A DNA stretch of 64,000 nucleotides. Origin: Oxalobacteraceae bacterium UBA4003 (GTDB lineage Bacteria > Pseudomonadota > Gammaproteobacteria > Burkholderiales > Burkholderiaceae_D). Positions 17,552 through 27,957 of this stretch are shown one piece after another (position 1 is the first letter of the stretch; each line of letters starts with the position of its first letter). The notes beneath the pieces are model-generated. The model saw only the letters and a program-made list of their open reading frames with translations, did no database searches and was not told where the DNA came from. Location of the stretch: positions 62,001-126,000 of the forward strand of contig DGBN01000065.1 in the NCBI GenBank assembly GCA_002384815.1, given 5' to 3'. Position numbers and translations under genes: made by a program.

Positions 17552-19357
17552 TCAGCCTTTTACAACAGGTTCGACATTGCGCAGGCGAATATGCAATTCG
17601 CGCAATTGCTTTTCATCGACTTCCGACGGCGCTTGCGTGAGCAGACATTGCGCGCGCTGGGTTTTCGGGAAAGCGATCACGTCGCGTATCGATTCGGCGC
17701 CGGTCATCATTGTGACGATGCGATCCAGGCCAAATGCGAGACCGCCGTGCGGTGGCGCGCCATATTGCAAGGCATCCAGCAGGAAGCCGAATTTCAGTTG
17801 CGCTTCTTCGGCACCGATTTTCAAGGCGCGGAACACCTTGCTTTGCACATCGGCGCGATGGATACGCACTGAACCGCCACCCAGCTCCCAGCCATTCAAC
17901 ACCATATCGTAGGCCTTGGAAAGGCATTTACCCGGATTGGTTTCCATCAAGTCTTCATGGCCGTCTTTAGGTGCGGTGAACGGGTGATGAGTAGCCGACC
18001 AGCGCTGATTGTCTTCATCGTATTCGAACATAGGGAAATCGACGACCCACAACGGACGCCATTCATCGTCGAACAAACCGTTCTTCTTGCCGAAATCGCT
18101 GTGACCGACCTTGACGCGCAAGGCACCGATCGCATCGTTCACTACTTTTGCCTTATCTGCACCGAAGAAAATCAGATCGCCGTCTTGTGCGCCGGTTGCC
18201 TCGATGATTTTTACCAATGCTTCATCATGGATATTCTTGACGATAGGCGATTGCAAACCTTCACGGCCCTTGGCCTTCTCGTTGACCTTGATGTAAGCCA
18301 GACCTTTGGCGCCGTAGATCGCAACGAACTGCGTGTAGGCATCGATCTCGGAGCGAGGCATTGCGCCGCCACCCGGTACACGCAGACCGACCACACGGCC
18401 GTTTTCCATATTCGCTGCGCCGGAGAATACCTTGAACTCGACATCTTTCATGATGCTGGTCAGGTCGGTGAATGCGAGTTTGACGCGCATGTCCGGCTTG
18501 TCGGAGCCATACATGCCCATCGCGGTAGCGTAATCCATTACCGGGAATGGATTTGGCAGATCGACATTCAGACAGTTTTTGAATACCAGACGAATCATGC
18601 CTTCAAACAGATCGCGGATTTCCTGTTCGTTCATGAACGAGGTTTCGCAATCGATCTGGGTAAATTCAGGCTGGCGATCAGCACGCAAATCCTCATCGCG
18701 GAAGCATTTGGTGATTTGATAGTAACGGTCGAAGTTGGCCACCATCAGCAATTGCTTGAACAATTGCGGCGATTGCGGCAACGCGAAGAAGTGACCGGCA
18801 TTCACACGTGACGGCACCAGATAATCGCGTGCACCTTCCGGTGTCGATTTGGTCAGCATCGGCGTTTCAATATCGATGAAGCCTTGCGTATCGAGGAACT
18901 TGCGCACCTCCATCGTCACCTTGTAACGCAGGCGCAGATTGTTTTGCATCTGCGGACGGCGCAGATCCAGCACGCGATGTGTCAGGCGTGTGGTTTCCGA
19001 AAGATTGTCGTCGTCCAGCTGGAACGGCGGCGTGACCGAAGGATTCAACACTTCCAGTTCATGCGCCAGCACTTCGATCTTGCCCGAAGTCAGATTGCTG
19101 TTGGTCGTGCCTTCAGGACGGTGACGAACAACACCGGTGATGCGCAGGCAGAACTCGTTACGCACTGCTTCCGCAGCCTTGAATACATCGACGCGATCCG
19201 GATCGCAGACGACTTGCACCAGGCCTTCGCGATCGCGCAGATCAATGAAAATCACACCGCCATGGTCACGACGACGATGTACCCAGCCGCACAGGCTGAC
19301 GGTTTGGTCCAGCAGCGCTTCGGAAGTGAGGCCGCAGTATTGGGTTCGCATAGACAT
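17552..19357 (-). CDS. aspS: Aspartyl-tRNA synthetase
   Basis: A 601-residue class IIb synthetase charging tRNA-Asp. It has the N-terminal OB-fold anticodon domain ([15 protein letters not shown]), class II motif 2 ([19 protein letters not shown]), the bacterial GAD insertion domain, and motif 3 ([14 protein letters not shown]). The start ATG 19357 is preferred: GGA lies 8 bases upstream, while a TTG at 19363 would add two residues. Whether it is discriminating or charges Asn-tRNA as well cannot be judged here. The flanking DUF502 and fmdB genes upstream and nudB downstream are the usual betaproteobacterial order. Confidence 0.96.
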   Translation of the reverse strand: MSMRTQYCGLTSEALLDQTVSLCGWVHRRRDHGGVIFIDLRDREGLVQVVCDPDRVDVFKAAEAVRNEFCLRITGVVRHRPEGTTNSNLTSGKIEVLAHELEVLNPSVTPPFQLDDDNLSETTRLTHRVLDLRRPQMQNNLRLRYKVTMEVRKFLDTQGFIDIETPMLTKSTPEGARDYLVPSRVNAGHFFALPQSPQLFKQLLMVANFDRYYQITKCFRDEDLRADRQPEFTQIDCETSFMNEQEIRDLFEGMIRLVFKNCLNVDLPNPFPVMDYATAMGMYGSDKPDMRVKLAFTDLTSIMKDVEFKVFSGAANMENGRVVGLRVPGGGAMPRSEIDAYTQFVAIYGAKGLAYIKVNEKAKGREGLQSPIVKNIHDEALVKIIEATGAQDGDLIFFGADKAKVVNDAIGALRVKVGHSDFGKKNGLFDDEWRPLWVVDFPMFEYDEDNQRWSATHHPFTAPKDGHEDLMETNPGKCLSKAYDMVLNGWELGGGSVRIHRADVQSKVFRALKIGAEEAQLKFGFLLDALQYGAPPHGGLAFGLDRIVTMMTGAESIRDVIAFPKTQRAQCLLTQAPSEVDEKQLRELHIRLRNVEPVVKG

Positions 19358-19419
19358 ATTCAATTTCCAGTTTCAGGTTCTGTGTTGTCGACCGCTTGAA
19401 AATACACGATCTATATTAT

Positions 19420-20064
19420 TTACTGCGGGTGATCCGAATGGACTTTCTTCGGATCGACGAGTTGCGATTTATCAAAATGATCCGGCGTCACCACACCCAT
19501 GGAGACAATGTACTTCAATGCCTCATCGACGCTCATGTCGAGTTCTATCGTATCGGCGCGCGGCACCATCAGGAAGAAACCGGAGGTCGGATTCGGCGTC
19601 GTTGGCACATAGACACTGACGTAATCGCCAGTCAGATGATTGCGCACATCGCCGCCCGGCACGCCGGTCATGAAGGCTATCGTCCACGAGCCCTGGCGCG
19701 GATACTGCACCAGCAACGCCTTGCGGAAGGCATTGCCCGACGATGAAAACAGGGTGTCGGATACCTGCTTGACACTGGAGTAAATCGTATTGAATACCGG
19801 AATCCGCTTCAAGGCCGATTCCCACAAGGCGACCACGCGATTGCCGATGAAGTTGCGCGTCGCCAGGCCCGTCAGGAAAATGATCAGCAGCGTCAGGATA
19901 GTACCAAGGCCGGGAATCGCGAAGCCGATTACCGCTTCCGGCCGCCAGCGCTCTGGCAGCAGTAACAGCGATTGATCCATGGTGCCAACAATCAGATTCA
20001 GCACCCACAAGGTAATGGCGAGCGGAACAAGGATCAGCAGGCCGGTAATGAAATATTTGCGCAT
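19420..20064 (-). CDS. DUF502 family membrane protein
   Basis: A 214-residue inner-membrane protein with two transmembrane helices (about 5-27 and 48-72) and a soluble C-terminal domain. The segments FITGLLILVPLAIT, FNTIYSSVKQV and VYVPTTPNPTSGF are characteristic of DUF502. Function is unknown in bacteria. It is placed between fmdB and aspS, the conserved order in this group, with 62 bases to aspS. Confidence 0.87.
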   Translation of the reverse strand: MRKYFITGLLILVPLAITLWVLNLIVGTMDQSLLLLPERWRPEAVIGFAIPGLGTILTLLIIFLTGLATRNFIGNRVVALWESALKRIPVFNTIYSSVKQVSDTLFSSSGNAFRKALLVQYPRQGSWTIAFMTGVPGGDVRNHLTGDYVSVYVPTTPNPTSGFFLMVPRADTIELDMSVDEALKYIVSMGVVTPDHFDKSQLVDPKKVHSDHPQ

Positions 20065-20114
20065 GATGTTCTACCGTAAGAATCGTGCCGCATTGCTGCG
20101 ACGCGATGTATTCG

Positions 20115-20429
20115 TCAAGAATCGGATTTCGTACCCGAAGAAACGGCAGATGCCGCCGCAGGAATTGGCGTTGCCGCTGCAGCAGTTGCAGCCGGCGCAT
20201 CGCCGCTCGCCGTGTTCGGCACCGCCGGCGCAGCCGTACCGCCCTGCCCGCCACGAAAATCGGTCACATACCAACCGGTGCCCTTGAGTTGGAACCCTGC
20301 CGCAGTCAGTTGTTTTTTAAACGTGGCCTTGCCGCATTGAGGGCACTCGGTCAGAACCGGATCGGATATTTTTTGCAACGCATCTTTGGCAAAACCACAG
20401 GCTTCACAACGGTACGCATAAATCGGCAT
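20115..20429 (-). CDS. FmdB-family zinc-ribbon protein
   Basis: A 104-residue small protein with a two-CxxC zinc ribbon (CEACG at 9-13, CPQCG near 34-38) in the FmdB regulatory-protein family, opening MPIYAYRCE as usual. The C-terminal third is a low-complexity Ala/Pro/Thr-rich tail. The molecular role is not known. It is the first gene of the fmdB-DUF502-aspS run. Confidence 0.87.
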   Translation of the reverse strand: MPIYAYRCEACGFAKDALQKISDPVLTECPQCGKATFKKQLTAAGFQLKGTGWYVTDFRGGQGGTAAPAVPNTASGDAPAATAAAATPIPAAASAVSSGTKSDS

Positions 20430-20563
20430 GACAAATTCCCGCGAAAATCTTACAAAACCTTGGATTATAAAGGTTTTCAGCCCCGATTTACTGCCACTTT
20501 GCAGTCATGGGCATGATTCTGTACTTTCGCCTTGCCGCCGTTCTCGCACTTGTCTTTTTTACT

Positions 20564-20866
20564 TCACCTATCAATTTTTGGCGAAAAGGCATCCATCAAC
20601 AGAAAAGTCCCCTCCCGCGCCTGATGGCTATCGATCAGTGGAACCAGACGACGGAAATGCTCGGTTTGGCAATGCGCATCCAGCGCCGCGCGATCCGGCC
20701 ATTCCTCTATGAAAATGAAATGACCGGGATCTTTCTGCTCGGTAAAAAGATGGTAGGAAATGCAATCTTTTTCCTGTCGCGTCTTTTCGACCAACTCTTG
20801 ATAGAGAGGTCGTACCGTATCGAGAAACTCAGGCAGGATGAAATCCTGCGCAATTACTTTCAGCAT
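20564..20866 (-). CDS. Antibiotic-biosynthesis-monooxygenase-domain protein (putative quinol monooxygenase)
   Basis: A 100-residue ABM-fold dimeric alpha-beta barrel protein. Typical features are the start LKVIAQDFI, the central CISYHLF segment and the FIFIEEWPD block, followed by HCQTEHF. Relatives such as YgiN oxidise quinols without a cofactor. It lies downstream of fmdB on the other side of a 134-base gap and upstream, by transcription direction, of nothing obvious; the polyamine importer operon ends 43 bases away... on the same strand further right, so it could be cotranscribed with it. Confidence 0.75.
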   Translation of the reverse strand: MLKVIAQDFILPEFLDTVRPLYQELVEKTRQEKDCISYHLFTEQKDPGHFIFIEEWPDRAALDAHCQTEHFRRLVPLIDSHQAREGTFLLMDAFSPKIDR

Positions 20867-20885
20867 GCCGCACTGTCCTGAAAAA

Positions 20886-20908
20886 GATGACGGGCACCAA
20901 ACACCCGT
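20886..20908 (-). terminator. Weak terminator after the polyamine importer operon
   Basis: On the minus strand, ACGGG / CCCGT form a 5-base stem around a 9-base loop directly after the binding-protein stop, followed by CATCTTTTT. A modest terminator; readthrough into the small monooxygenase gene is possible. Confidence 0.4.
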
Positions 20909-21982
20909 TTATTTGGCACGAATTTCCGTCCACAGGCGATTGAGCGCACGGCGCTGCCTGCTGTTCAGATCCTTCAGCATTTCCAGTTTGGCGGCAGCTG
21001 CCTGATCCGGGAAGATCGCGGTATTTTTCGATACTTCCGGCTTGATGAACGCCAGCGACTCGCTATTCGGGCTGCCGGTACCGATCAGATTACTCAGCTC
21101 GGCGCCGTTCTTGCCATCCAGGATGAAGTTGATGAACTGGTGCGCCAGATCGGCACGCGGCGCATCTTTTGGAATCACCAGACTATCCAGCGACAGCGTT
21201 GCGCCCTCCCTGGGCAAGGCATGGCGAATACGGAATGTACGACCAACTTTTTGCGCATCCAGATCGGCCTGGAAAATATCGTTGGAATAACCGTGCGCCA
21301 GCCAGATATCACCCACTGTCAAACCCTTGATGTAGCTGCTGCCATTGAATGCTGCCCAGTAAGGCTTGGCTTTCAGAATCACGTTCTTCGCTTCCTGCCA
21401 GTGCTTCTCATCGGTATCGTTGACCGAATAGCCTAGATATTTCATGGCCGCCGCCATCAGCTCGTTGGCCGAATCCAGTACCGTGACCTTGCCCTTGATC
21501 TTCGCCAGAATGGCCGGATCGAAAATCACGGCCCAGCTATCGACCGTCACGCCCGCTTCCTTGAGCTTTTGCTCGTTATAGCCGAGTAGTGTCACCGTGT
21601 ACGCATACGGCACTGAGTACTGGTTGCCCTTGTCGAAATCGGTATTCAGATGTTGCGGATTCAGATTCTTGAAGTTACTCAGTTGCTTCCTGTCGACAGG
21701 AAGCAAGGCATTCTGCCTGATCAGCGATTGCAGTGCATTTCCGGTCGGCACCAGCAAATCGTAACCTTTGGCGCCGGCGGCCAGCTTGGCCAGCATTTCC
21801 TCGTTATCGCCGTAGTAGCTTTGCACCAGCTGGCATTTGCAGGAAGTCTCGAAACGCTGCACCGTTTCTGCTGCAATGTAATTGTTCCAGTTGTACAGAT
21901 GCAGCTTGTTTTGCGCTTGCACAGAACTTGTTGCAGCAGTGGCGATCAGCAATAGCGTAGCAAGGGAGAATAATTTTTTCAT
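20909..21982 (-). CDS. Polyamine-type ABC transporter substrate-binding protein (PotD/PotF family)
   Basis: A 357-residue periplasmic binding protein with a Sec signal peptide (cleavage about SVQAQ at 24). The mature N terminus LHLYNWNNYIA is the PotD/PotF hallmark, and YDLLVPTGNALQ and YSVPYAYTVTLLGYN match the family. It is the last gene of an operon with an ATPase and two permeases. It should bind putrescine or spermidine, but the ligand-site residues were not checked, and the family also has members for other cationic amines. Confidence 0.87.
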   Translation of the reverse strand: MKKLFSLATLLLIATAATSSVQAQNKLHLYNWNNYIAAETVQRFETSCKCQLVQSYYGDNEEMLAKLAAGAKGYDLLVPTGNALQSLIRQNALLPVDRKQLSNFKNLNPQHLNTDFDKGNQYSVPYAYTVTLLGYNEQKLKEAGVTVDSWAVIFDPAILAKIKGKVTVLDSANELMAAAMKYLGYSVNDTDEKHWQEAKNVILKAKPYWAAFNGSSYIKGLTVGDIWLAHGYSNDIFQADLDAQKVGRTFRIRHALPREGATLSLDSLVIPKDAPRADLAHQFINFILDGKNGAELSNLIGTGSPNSESLAFIKPEVSKNTAIFPDQAAAAKLEMLKDLNSRQRRALNRLWTEIRAK

Positions 21983-22002
21983 GACAAATCCGGAGAAAGA
22001 AA

Positions 22003-22779
22003 TCAGGAACGAAATGCGTTAGGCGACAGTTTGGACGCAATCACAATCAGAAGCAAAGTCAGTGCCATCAACAAGGTGGAAACGGCATTTACTTCAGGTG
22101 TGACCGCGATCTTGATCATCGAATAAATCTGCAAAGGCAGAGTTTGCGTATTCGCACCGGCAGTAAAGAAAGTAATCACAAAGTCGTCGATAGACAGCGT
22201 GAACGCCATCAATGCACCGGCCACCACACCCGGCATGATCAGCGGCAAGGTCACGCGCCGGAATGCCTGCCACGGCGTTGCGCCGCAATCGCGTGCCGCT
22301 TCGGTCAGGCTTTCATCCATGCCGCTCAAACGCGAACGTACCACAATCGCGACAAAGCCGAGACTGAAAGCAATATGCGCCAGCATCACCGACAGCATGC
22401 CCAGCGTCAGATTCAGCATCACGAAGAAAATCAGCAGCGACACGCCGACCAGAATTTCCGGAATCGCAATCGGCGTCAGCACCAGTATCTGCAGGGCGCG
22501 AATTTTATATCTATGCAATGCAAAACCGGCCATCGTTCCCAGTACCGTGGACACCGCACTTGAAACCAGCGCGATGATCAGCGAATTGCCGGCCGCGCGC
22601 AGCATCTCTTCATTGGCAAACAGCGTGCGGTACCAATCCAGCGTAAAGCCGACCCATTCCGCATTCAGCCGCGAATCGTTGAACGAATACATGACCACGA
22701 TCGCCAGCGGCACATACAAAAATGCGTAGACCAGCACTGCCGCCAGCGTCAGCCAGAGCGATTGTCCGAATTTAGGCAT
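22003..22779 (-). CDS. Polyamine-type ABC permease, PotC/PotI family
   Basis: A 258-residue inner-membrane permease with about six helices and the EAA loop EAARDCGATPWQAFRRVTLP. The start ATG 22779 is chosen because AGGAGG stands 4 bases upstream; a longer frame back to 22815 has no such site. It overlaps the preceding permease gene by 8 bases. It pairs with the PotB/PotH-like permease to form the transport channel. Confidence 0.88.
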   Translation of the reverse strand: MPKFGQSLWLTLAAVLVYAFLYVPLAIVVMYSFNDSRLNAEWVGFTLDWYRTLFANEEMLRAAGNSLIIALVSSAVSTVLGTMAGFALHRYKIRALQILVLTPIAIPEILVGVSLLIFFVMLNLTLGMLSVMLAHIAFSLGFVAIVVRSRLSGMDESLTEAARDCGATPWQAFRRVTLPLIMPGVVAGALMAFTLSIDDFVITFFTAGANTQTLPLQIYSMIKIAVTPEVNAVSTLLMALTLLLIVIASKLSPNAFRS

Positions 22780-23710
22780 GCACCCTCCTGCGCGGCCTTG
22801 CCAGCAAGGCCGCAAAACCGGCGGCCGCCAGAGCCGCTACTGTCAGCATGATGGACAGCACACTGCCGAACGGCCAATCGCGCGAATCGAGGAATTGCTG
22901 CTTGATGACGTTGCCTATCATGATGCCGCCAGTACCGCCCAGCAGATCCGACACTGCAAAAATACCCAGCGCAGGAATAAAGACCAGGGCTGCACCCGCA
23001 TATACACCGGGCAGCGACAAGGGAAACGTCACGCGCCAGAATCGTTGCCATGCACCAGCGCCCAAATCCTGCGCAGCATCCAGCAAGGCCGGATCGTGCT
23101 TTTCCAGATTGGCATACAGTGGCAGCACCATGAAAGGCAGATGCACATAAACCAGGCCGACAATAACGGCAAACGCGCTATAGAGCAGGCTCACCGGCTC
23201 AATGCCGAATACACCCAGCACCATATTCACACCGCGCGTCAACGCCGATTGCGGCCCCAGAATAATCATCCACGCATAAATGCGAATCAGGAAGTTGCTC
23301 CAGAACGGCAGGATCACCAGCAAGACCAGCAGGTTGCGCCATTTTTTTGGGCTGCGCGCAATCAGCAAGGCCAGCGGATACGCCATCAATAAACAGACCA
23401 GCGTGGTGATGGCGGCAAACAGCAGCGACTTCAGAAAAATTGCGGTGTAAACGAAATTGGTAAAGAACGGCGTGAAGCTTTCCAGCGTCAGATCGAATGC
23501 ACCACTTTCGTCGAACAAGGGTGCAAGCCCGCCGTAATCGCCCGGATAACGGAATGCGGCAAACGCCATGATCAGCGTCGGCACGGCGAAGAAGAAAATC
23601 AGATACAGCAGCGGCGGCCCGCTGATCAGCCAGCGTGCCAGCCCTGCCTTCTGCGACGGCTTGCTGTGTGCCGGATTGCCGCCTACCGCGTTGTTGACGG
23701 CCTCAGACAT
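22772..23710 (-). CDS. Polyamine-type ABC permease, PotB/PotH family
   Basis: A 312-residue permease with a hydrophilic N-terminal 30 residues, then about six transmembrane helices and the EAA-type segment DAAQDLGAGAWQRFWRVTFP. Start ATG 23710 overlaps the ATPase stop by 8 bases; an upstream frame to 23779 would run deep into the ATPase gene. It is the first permease of the operon and partners with the PotC/PotI-like protein. Confidence 0.88.
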   Translation of the reverse strand: MSEAVNNAVGGNPAHSKPSQKAGLARWLISGPPLLYLIFFFAVPTLIMAFAAFRYPGDYGGLAPLFDESGAFDLTLESFTPFFTNFVYTAIFLKSLLFAAITTLVCLLMAYPLALLIARSPKKWRNLLVLLVILPFWSNFLIRIYAWMIILGPQSALTRGVNMVLGVFGIEPVSLLYSAFAVIVGLVYVHLPFMVLPLYANLEKHDPALLDAAQDLGAGAWQRFWRVTFPLSLPGVYAGAALVFIPALGIFAVSDLLGGTGGIMIGNVIKQQFLDSRDWPFGSVLSIMLTVAALAAAGFAALLARPRRRVHA

Positions 23711-24803
23711 AGCCCGTTTCAGGTAAAAAGTGACCCGCATCGACACGCCACGCAACGTCAACGGTATCGCCAACCTCAAAGAAACGCGGTCGTCCGATGG
23801 CAGAATTGGTCAGCAGCGTTTCTATGCGCACGCCGCCTTCCGTCTCGACGATGTACACAGTCACGCCTCCCATGTAGAGCAATTCCTTGACGTAACCATC
23901 GAAGTGGTTTTCATCCGGCACGCCACGCACGATCTCGGCGCTGACCTGAATTTTTTCCGGCCGTAATGCAATCGTGCCCTTGCTGCCAAGCTGTACACCG
24001 GCAACCGTCAATGCCTTCACCGCGCCCATGCCGGGCACATCCAGCAACATCATGTTCCCGTCAATTTGCGTCACAGTACCATCGAACAGATTGCAGGTGC
24101 CGATAAAGTCCGCGACGAAACGACTACGCGGATAACTGTAAATGCGTGTGGGCTCATCAAGCTGTTCGACATTGCCCTTGTTCATGACGGCAATGCGATG
24201 CGACAGCGCCAGCGCTTCCGCCTGATCGTGCGTGACATACACAAAGGTAATGCCGACTTCCTTCTGCAGATTGATCAGCTCGATCTGCATCTGCTCGCGC
24301 AACTGCGCATCCAGCGCCGACAGCGGCTCATCCAGCAACAGCAATTTGGGACGCGTGACCAGTGCACGCGCGATGGATACACGTTGACGCTGACCGCCGG
24401 ATAATTCGTGCGGATAGCGATTGGCAAAACCTCTCAGACGCACGTCTTCCAGCGCTTCATCGACTTTTTGCTTGATCTCGGATTTCGGCGTGTTCGCCAT
24501 CTCCAGCGGAAACGCGATATTGCCTGCCACTGTCATGTGCGGGAACAAGGCGTAATTCTGGAACACGGTACGCACCGCACGCTGTTCAGGCGGCACACCG
24601 GTCAGGTCAATACCATCCAGCAGGATTTGCCCCGCGTCCGGTTCGTCGAAGCCGGCAATCATGCGCAACAGCGTCGTCTTGCCACAGCCAGAAGGGCCCA
24701 ACAGAGTAAAGAACTCGCCAGCCTCAATCGAAAGACTGATGTTGTCGACTACGGTGTGTTCGCCGAAACGGCGAGTGAGATTGCGAATTTCGAGAAGCGC
24801 CAT
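23703..24803 (-). CDS. Polyamine-type ABC transporter ATPase, PotA/PotG family
   Basis: A 366-residue ATPase driving the importer. Walker A GPSGCGKTT, Q loop, signature LSGGQRQR, Walker B LLLLDEP and the His switch YVTHDQAEA are present, followed by a C-terminal TOBE-type domain (about 240-366), as in PotA/PotG. ATG 24803 is chosen as start: AGGA lies 4 bases upstream and MALLEIRNLTRRFGE fits the family; the frame back to 24884 adds an unlikely Cys-rich leader. It is the first gene of the operon ATPase-permease-permease-binding protein. Confidence 0.9.
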   Translation of the reverse strand: MALLEIRNLTRRFGEHTVVDNISLSIEAGEFFTLLGPSGCGKTTLLRMIAGFDEPDAGQILLDGIDLTGVPPEQRAVRTVFQNYALFPHMTVAGNIAFPLEMANTPKSEIKQKVDEALEDVRLRGFANRYPHELSGGQRQRVSIARALVTRPKLLLLDEPLSALDAQLREQMQIELINLQKEVGITFVYVTHDQAEALALSHRIAVMNKGNVEQLDEPTRIYSYPRSRFVADFIGTCNLFDGTVTQIDGNMMLLDVPGMGAVKALTVAGVQLGSKGTIALRPEKIQVSAEIVRGVPDENHFDGYVKELLYMGGVTVYIVETEGGVRIETLLTNSAIGRPRFFEVGDTVDVAWRVDAGHFLPETGYV

Positions 24804-24885
24804 CTTGTCCTGGGCCGGGCTGCAAGGGGTTACAGGGAATGAAAAACCGGGGCAATTGTAGCAAATAGCGGGCTTGAGGCCCAAG

Positions 24886-24916
24886 AAAATGGCGCTCCGT
24901 TTTAGAGTGCCATTTT
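24886..24916. terminator. Hairpin downstream of the UDG-like gene
   Basis: AAAATGGCGCT / AGTGCCATTTT: 11-base stem with one G-T pair and a 9-base loop, flanked by A and T runs. It lies in the gap between the polyamine ATPase gene and the UDG-like gene and probably ends the minus-strand transcript of the latter. Confidence 0.6.
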
Positions 24917-25005
24917 ATTCCTCAATATAAAAATCACTAACATTTGAGGCAAACATTAGCGCCGGAGATAGCGCTGAACACTTGCACATCGGCTTGAGTG
25001 TCTTA

Positions 25006-25644
25006 TTACACGACAGCTTCTGAAAGCAGTTTGGCAACTCCTCGGAGAACTAGCAGGATTCTGTCTTTGTTACCGGGCGAATTATTTACGAACAAGGGAC
25101 TCGGATGAGGGCAGGCAAACAAACGTAGCTCAGGCCGAAGCCTTTCAACTTGAGACCAGGCCCGCTCTGCTTTTCGGCCGACGAACACGACGGCTCGTAG
25201 TTTAGGCAACAGCTCCAATAGTCGAGGGAGCGGACGAAGGCCCGCTTCCAGATCAGCAGGAGTTGCAGCACGAATTTTTGAGCCTGTTCCAATGTACCAA
25301 GGAACGGAGTTCCAAACGACCGTTTTCTCGCGAGGAATTCGTGCTGCAGCACTTAACTCAAAAAAATTCTTCGCTGTTTCATCGGGATTGTTTCGGGAAA
25401 TAAAACTGGAGCTAACTGCCTTCGGTCCTGGAGCTTCAAGCAAAAACAAAATCTCTGCTTCTATTCCGCCATCCCAAGGGTCGAAGTAAGGAATAGCTGC
25501 GCTCGGACCGACTTCCGCTCGAAGAGCCTCAACGAAGGCCGTAAGCGAGGCGATATGTGCTTCATTAATTTGCTGTAACCGAGTCGCACACGCTTCGCGG
25601 TCACCCAAAAGCTTGGGGTGATCAAAAGGAATTAAAGGAAGCAT
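25006..25644 (-). CDS. Uracil-DNA-glycosylase-superfamily protein
   Basis: A 212-residue protein with the general pattern of the UDG superfamily: LEAPGP at 69-74 in place of the first catalytic motif, WNSVPWY near 111, VVFVGRKA near 152, and a C-terminal HPSP at 180-183 like the HPSPLS loop of Ung. The usual catalytic Asp/Asn of motif 1 is not obvious, so its base specificity or even glycosylase activity is uncertain. It stands alone between two unrelated operons, with AT-rich flanks (24917-25005 and 25645-25773), and its base composition looks lower in GC than its neighbours, which suggests acquisition by transfer. Confidence 0.7.
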   Translation of the reverse strand: MLPLIPFDHPKLLGDREACATRLQQINEAHIASLTAFVEALRAEVGPSAAIPYFDPWDGGIEAEILFLLEAPGPKAVSSSFISRNNPDETAKNFFELSAAARIPREKTVVWNSVPWYIGTGSKIRAATPADLEAGLRPLPRLLELLPKLRAVVFVGRKAERAWSQVERLRPELRLFACPHPSPLFVNNSPGNKDRILLVLRGVAKLLSEAVV

Positions 25645-25773
25645 CGCTTCATTCGATCATCACTCACATCAAATCAAGGACAATAGGCACTTCTATCATT
25701 CACAACAATCCCATATTTTATGTATCAGCGCAGCTTCATTCAATTCGAAACAACCAATCGCACAAACCGCCTG

Positions 25774-27345
25774 CTAACCACCAAAAGTAAAAAACATCAG
25801 CGTCAAAATACCGCCGCCTATCAAGCCTCCACCAAAGTAAATCGCAATCCCCAGCAGCAAATTAGTACGTTTCTGCTCTTCCAGTAAACGTTTGATCAAC
25901 TCTGTATTGTCATTGCGCGGCTCCGATGCTTGCGTCAATGCCTGATGCGCGAGGCGTGGGAGTTGCGGCAGCAGTTTGCTGTAACGCGGTGCTTCTGCTT
26001 TCAGATTTTCCAGAAAACCGCGCCAGCCGACTTGCTCGTTCATCCAGTTTTCCAGATACGGTTTTGCGGTCTTCCATAAATCCAGTTCAGGATCGAGCTG
26101 GCGACCCAGGCCTTCCACGTTCAGCAAGGTCTTTTGCAGCAGCACCAGTTGCGGTTGCACTTCTACATTGAAACGGCGTGAAGTCTGGAACAGGCGCAGC
26201 AGTACCTGGCCGAATGAAATTTCACTCAGCGGTCGGTCGAAGATGGGTTCACAGCAGGCGCGTACTGCGGATTCCAGTTCGTCTACACGTGTATCTTTCG
26301 GCGCCCAGCCGGATTCGATGTGGGCTTCGGCGACGCGTTTGTAATCGCGGCGGAAGAAGGCGAGGAAGTTTTGCGACAGGTAATCCTTGTCGAAATCGTT
26401 GAGCGTGCCGACGATGCCGAAATCGAGAGCAATGTAGCGGCCGAAGGTTTCCGGCGCGACTGATACCTGGATATTCCCCGGGTGCATATCGGCGTGGAAG
26501 AAGCCGTCGCGGAATACCTGCGTGAAGAAAATTTCCACGCCATCGCGCGACAGTTTTTTCAGATCGACGCCGGCGGCGATCAGCCTGTCGGTTTGCGAAA
26601 TCGGGATGCCGACCATGCGTTCCATCACAATGACCGACGTCGAGCAAAAATCCCAGAACATTTCCGGCACGACCAGCAAATCGGATTTGGCAAAGTTGCG
26701 CCGCAACTGGCTGCCGTTGGCCGCTTCGCGCATCAGGTCCAGTTCATCGTGCAAGTACTTGTCGAACTCGGCGACCACTTCTTTCGGCTTCAGGCGTTTG
26801 CCATCAGCCCATAATTTCTCCACCAGGCCGGCCACGATATGCATCAGCGCCACATCGTCATCGATGGATTTCTTGACGCCCGGACGCAGTACCTTGACGG
26901 CCACGTCCCTGCCGTTTTTCAGTCGTGCGAAATGGACTTGTGCAATCGATGCAGAAGCCACCGGCTCCGTCTCAAAATGCGCAAACAGTACATCCGGATG
27001 CGCACCCAGCGATTTGATGATTTGCGCAATCGCCAGCTCGGATGAAAACGGCGGTACGCGATCCTGCAGGCGCGCCAGTTCGTCGGCAACATCGATAGGC
27101 ATCAGATCGCGACGTGTCGATAGCACCTGGCCGAACTTGACGAAAATCGGGCCGAGATCTTCCAGCGCCCGACGCAGACGCACGCCACGCGGCTCGGACA
27201 GATCGCGCCAGAACATGAGTTGATTCAACAATTTTGTCGTGCGTGGAATCTTCAGGCCGGACATTGCAATATCGTCGAGCCCGTAGCGGATGGCGACCCG
27301 CAGGATTTTGAGTACGCGAAGGGATTTCAATATCATTGACGTCAT
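25774..27345 (-). CDS. ubiB: Ubiquinone biosynthesis kinase-like protein UbiB
   Basis: A 523-residue atypical kinase/ATPase of the UbiB/ADCK family, needed for ubiquinone production. Visible are the KxGQ-like motif KFGQVLSTR, the alanine-rich [10 protein letters not shown] loop, VAVKVLRPG with the nucleotide-site Lys, DMHPGNIQV and the metal-binding LDFGIVG. Two hydrophobic segments end the protein (about 490-523), as in UbiB of E. coli. The start ATG overlaps the ubiJ stop by one base (TAATG). It is last in the ubiE-ubiJ-ubiB run. Confidence 0.93.
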   Translation of the reverse strand: MTSMILKSLRVLKILRVAIRYGLDDIAMSGLKIPRTTKLLNQLMFWRDLSEPRGVRLRRALEDLGPIFVKFGQVLSTRRDLMPIDVADELARLQDRVPPFSSELAIAQIIKSLGAHPDVLFAHFETEPVASASIAQVHFARLKNGRDVAVKVLRPGVKKSIDDDVALMHIVAGLVEKLWADGKRLKPKEVVAEFDKYLHDELDLMREAANGSQLRRNFAKSDLLVVPEMFWDFCSTSVIVMERMVGIPISQTDRLIAAGVDLKKLSRDGVEIFFTQVFRDGFFHADMHPGNIQVSVAPETFGRYIALDFGIVGTLNDFDKDYLSQNFLAFFRRDYKRVAEAHIESGWAPKDTRVDELESAVRACCEPIFDRPLSEISFGQVLLRLFQTSRRFNVEVQPQLVLLQKTLLNVEGLGRQLDPELDLWKTAKPYLENWMNEQVGWRGFLENLKAEAPRYSKLLPQLPRLAHQALTQASEPRNDNTELIKRLLEEQKRTNLLLGIAIYFGGGLIGGGILTLMFFTFGG

Positions 27346-27932
27346 TAACTAAGGCCCTTCAGCTTTTCTATCCGCTTGGTCAATCGTGCGACGTCATCGC
27401 GCAATCTGGTCACGTCGGCGGTAAATTCGGTTACTGCTTGCGGACGAATCAACATGGGCTTTTCTTCCAGAAAATACTCAACCACGTTTTCAGTCACTGA
27501 TAGCTGCAGCGCTTTGGCCGTGTTCAGCGCAGACCGTGCACCGCCCACCATTCTGTTCGCCGCGATATCGCCGACGAACTTGCTCAGATCATCTTCTGCT
27601 TCCCAGCGCAAGCCCTGACTCAATTGCGAAATCGTATTGGCAAAATCAGCGTCGCCTTCTATCTTCACATAGGAAAACGCACGTTCGCGATTCTGCATGA
27701 TGGCGGGAAGGTCGGCCAATTGCACACGTATGGTGACCGTTGCTGCATCCTCTGCCCTTGCCGTTTCCAGCATGCCGTCGGCAGTCACTTTCAGGCGCGC
27801 AGCTAGCACGCCGCCATCCAGTACGGCGATCTTGCCTGCATGCGACATCAGTTTGGTGCGCGCCCACGCTTCCTGCGCAAGCAGGTGATTGATGGCTGCG
27901 GGGAAAATGCTGGCAGGAGAAAAAGAAGTCAT
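27345..27932 (-). CDS. ubiJ: Ubiquinone biosynthesis accessory factor UbiJ (SCP2 domain)
   Basis: About 195 residues from ATG 27932; an in-frame ATG at 27959 would add nine residues and neither has a strong ribosome site. The protein has the SCP2 lipid-binding layout of UbiJ, with the polar C-terminal coiled-coil-like segment ([18 protein letters not shown]). UbiJ is part of the soluble Ubi complex and binds ubiquinone intermediates. Its position between ubiE and ubiB matches E. coli except that a Tim44-like gene is inserted upstream. Confidence 0.85.
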   Translation of the reverse strand: MTSFSPASIFPAAINHLLAQEAWARTKLMSHAGKIAVLDGGVLAARLKVTADGMLETARAEDAATVTIRVQLADLPAIMQNRERAFSYVKIEGDADFANTISQLSQGLRWEAEDDLSKFVGDIAANRMVGGARSALNTAKALQLSVTENVVEYFLEEKPMLIRPQAVTEFTADVTRLRDDVARLTKRIEKLKGLS

Positions 27933-27957
27933 AGGCAAAAATGTTGAAGCCAAAAAC

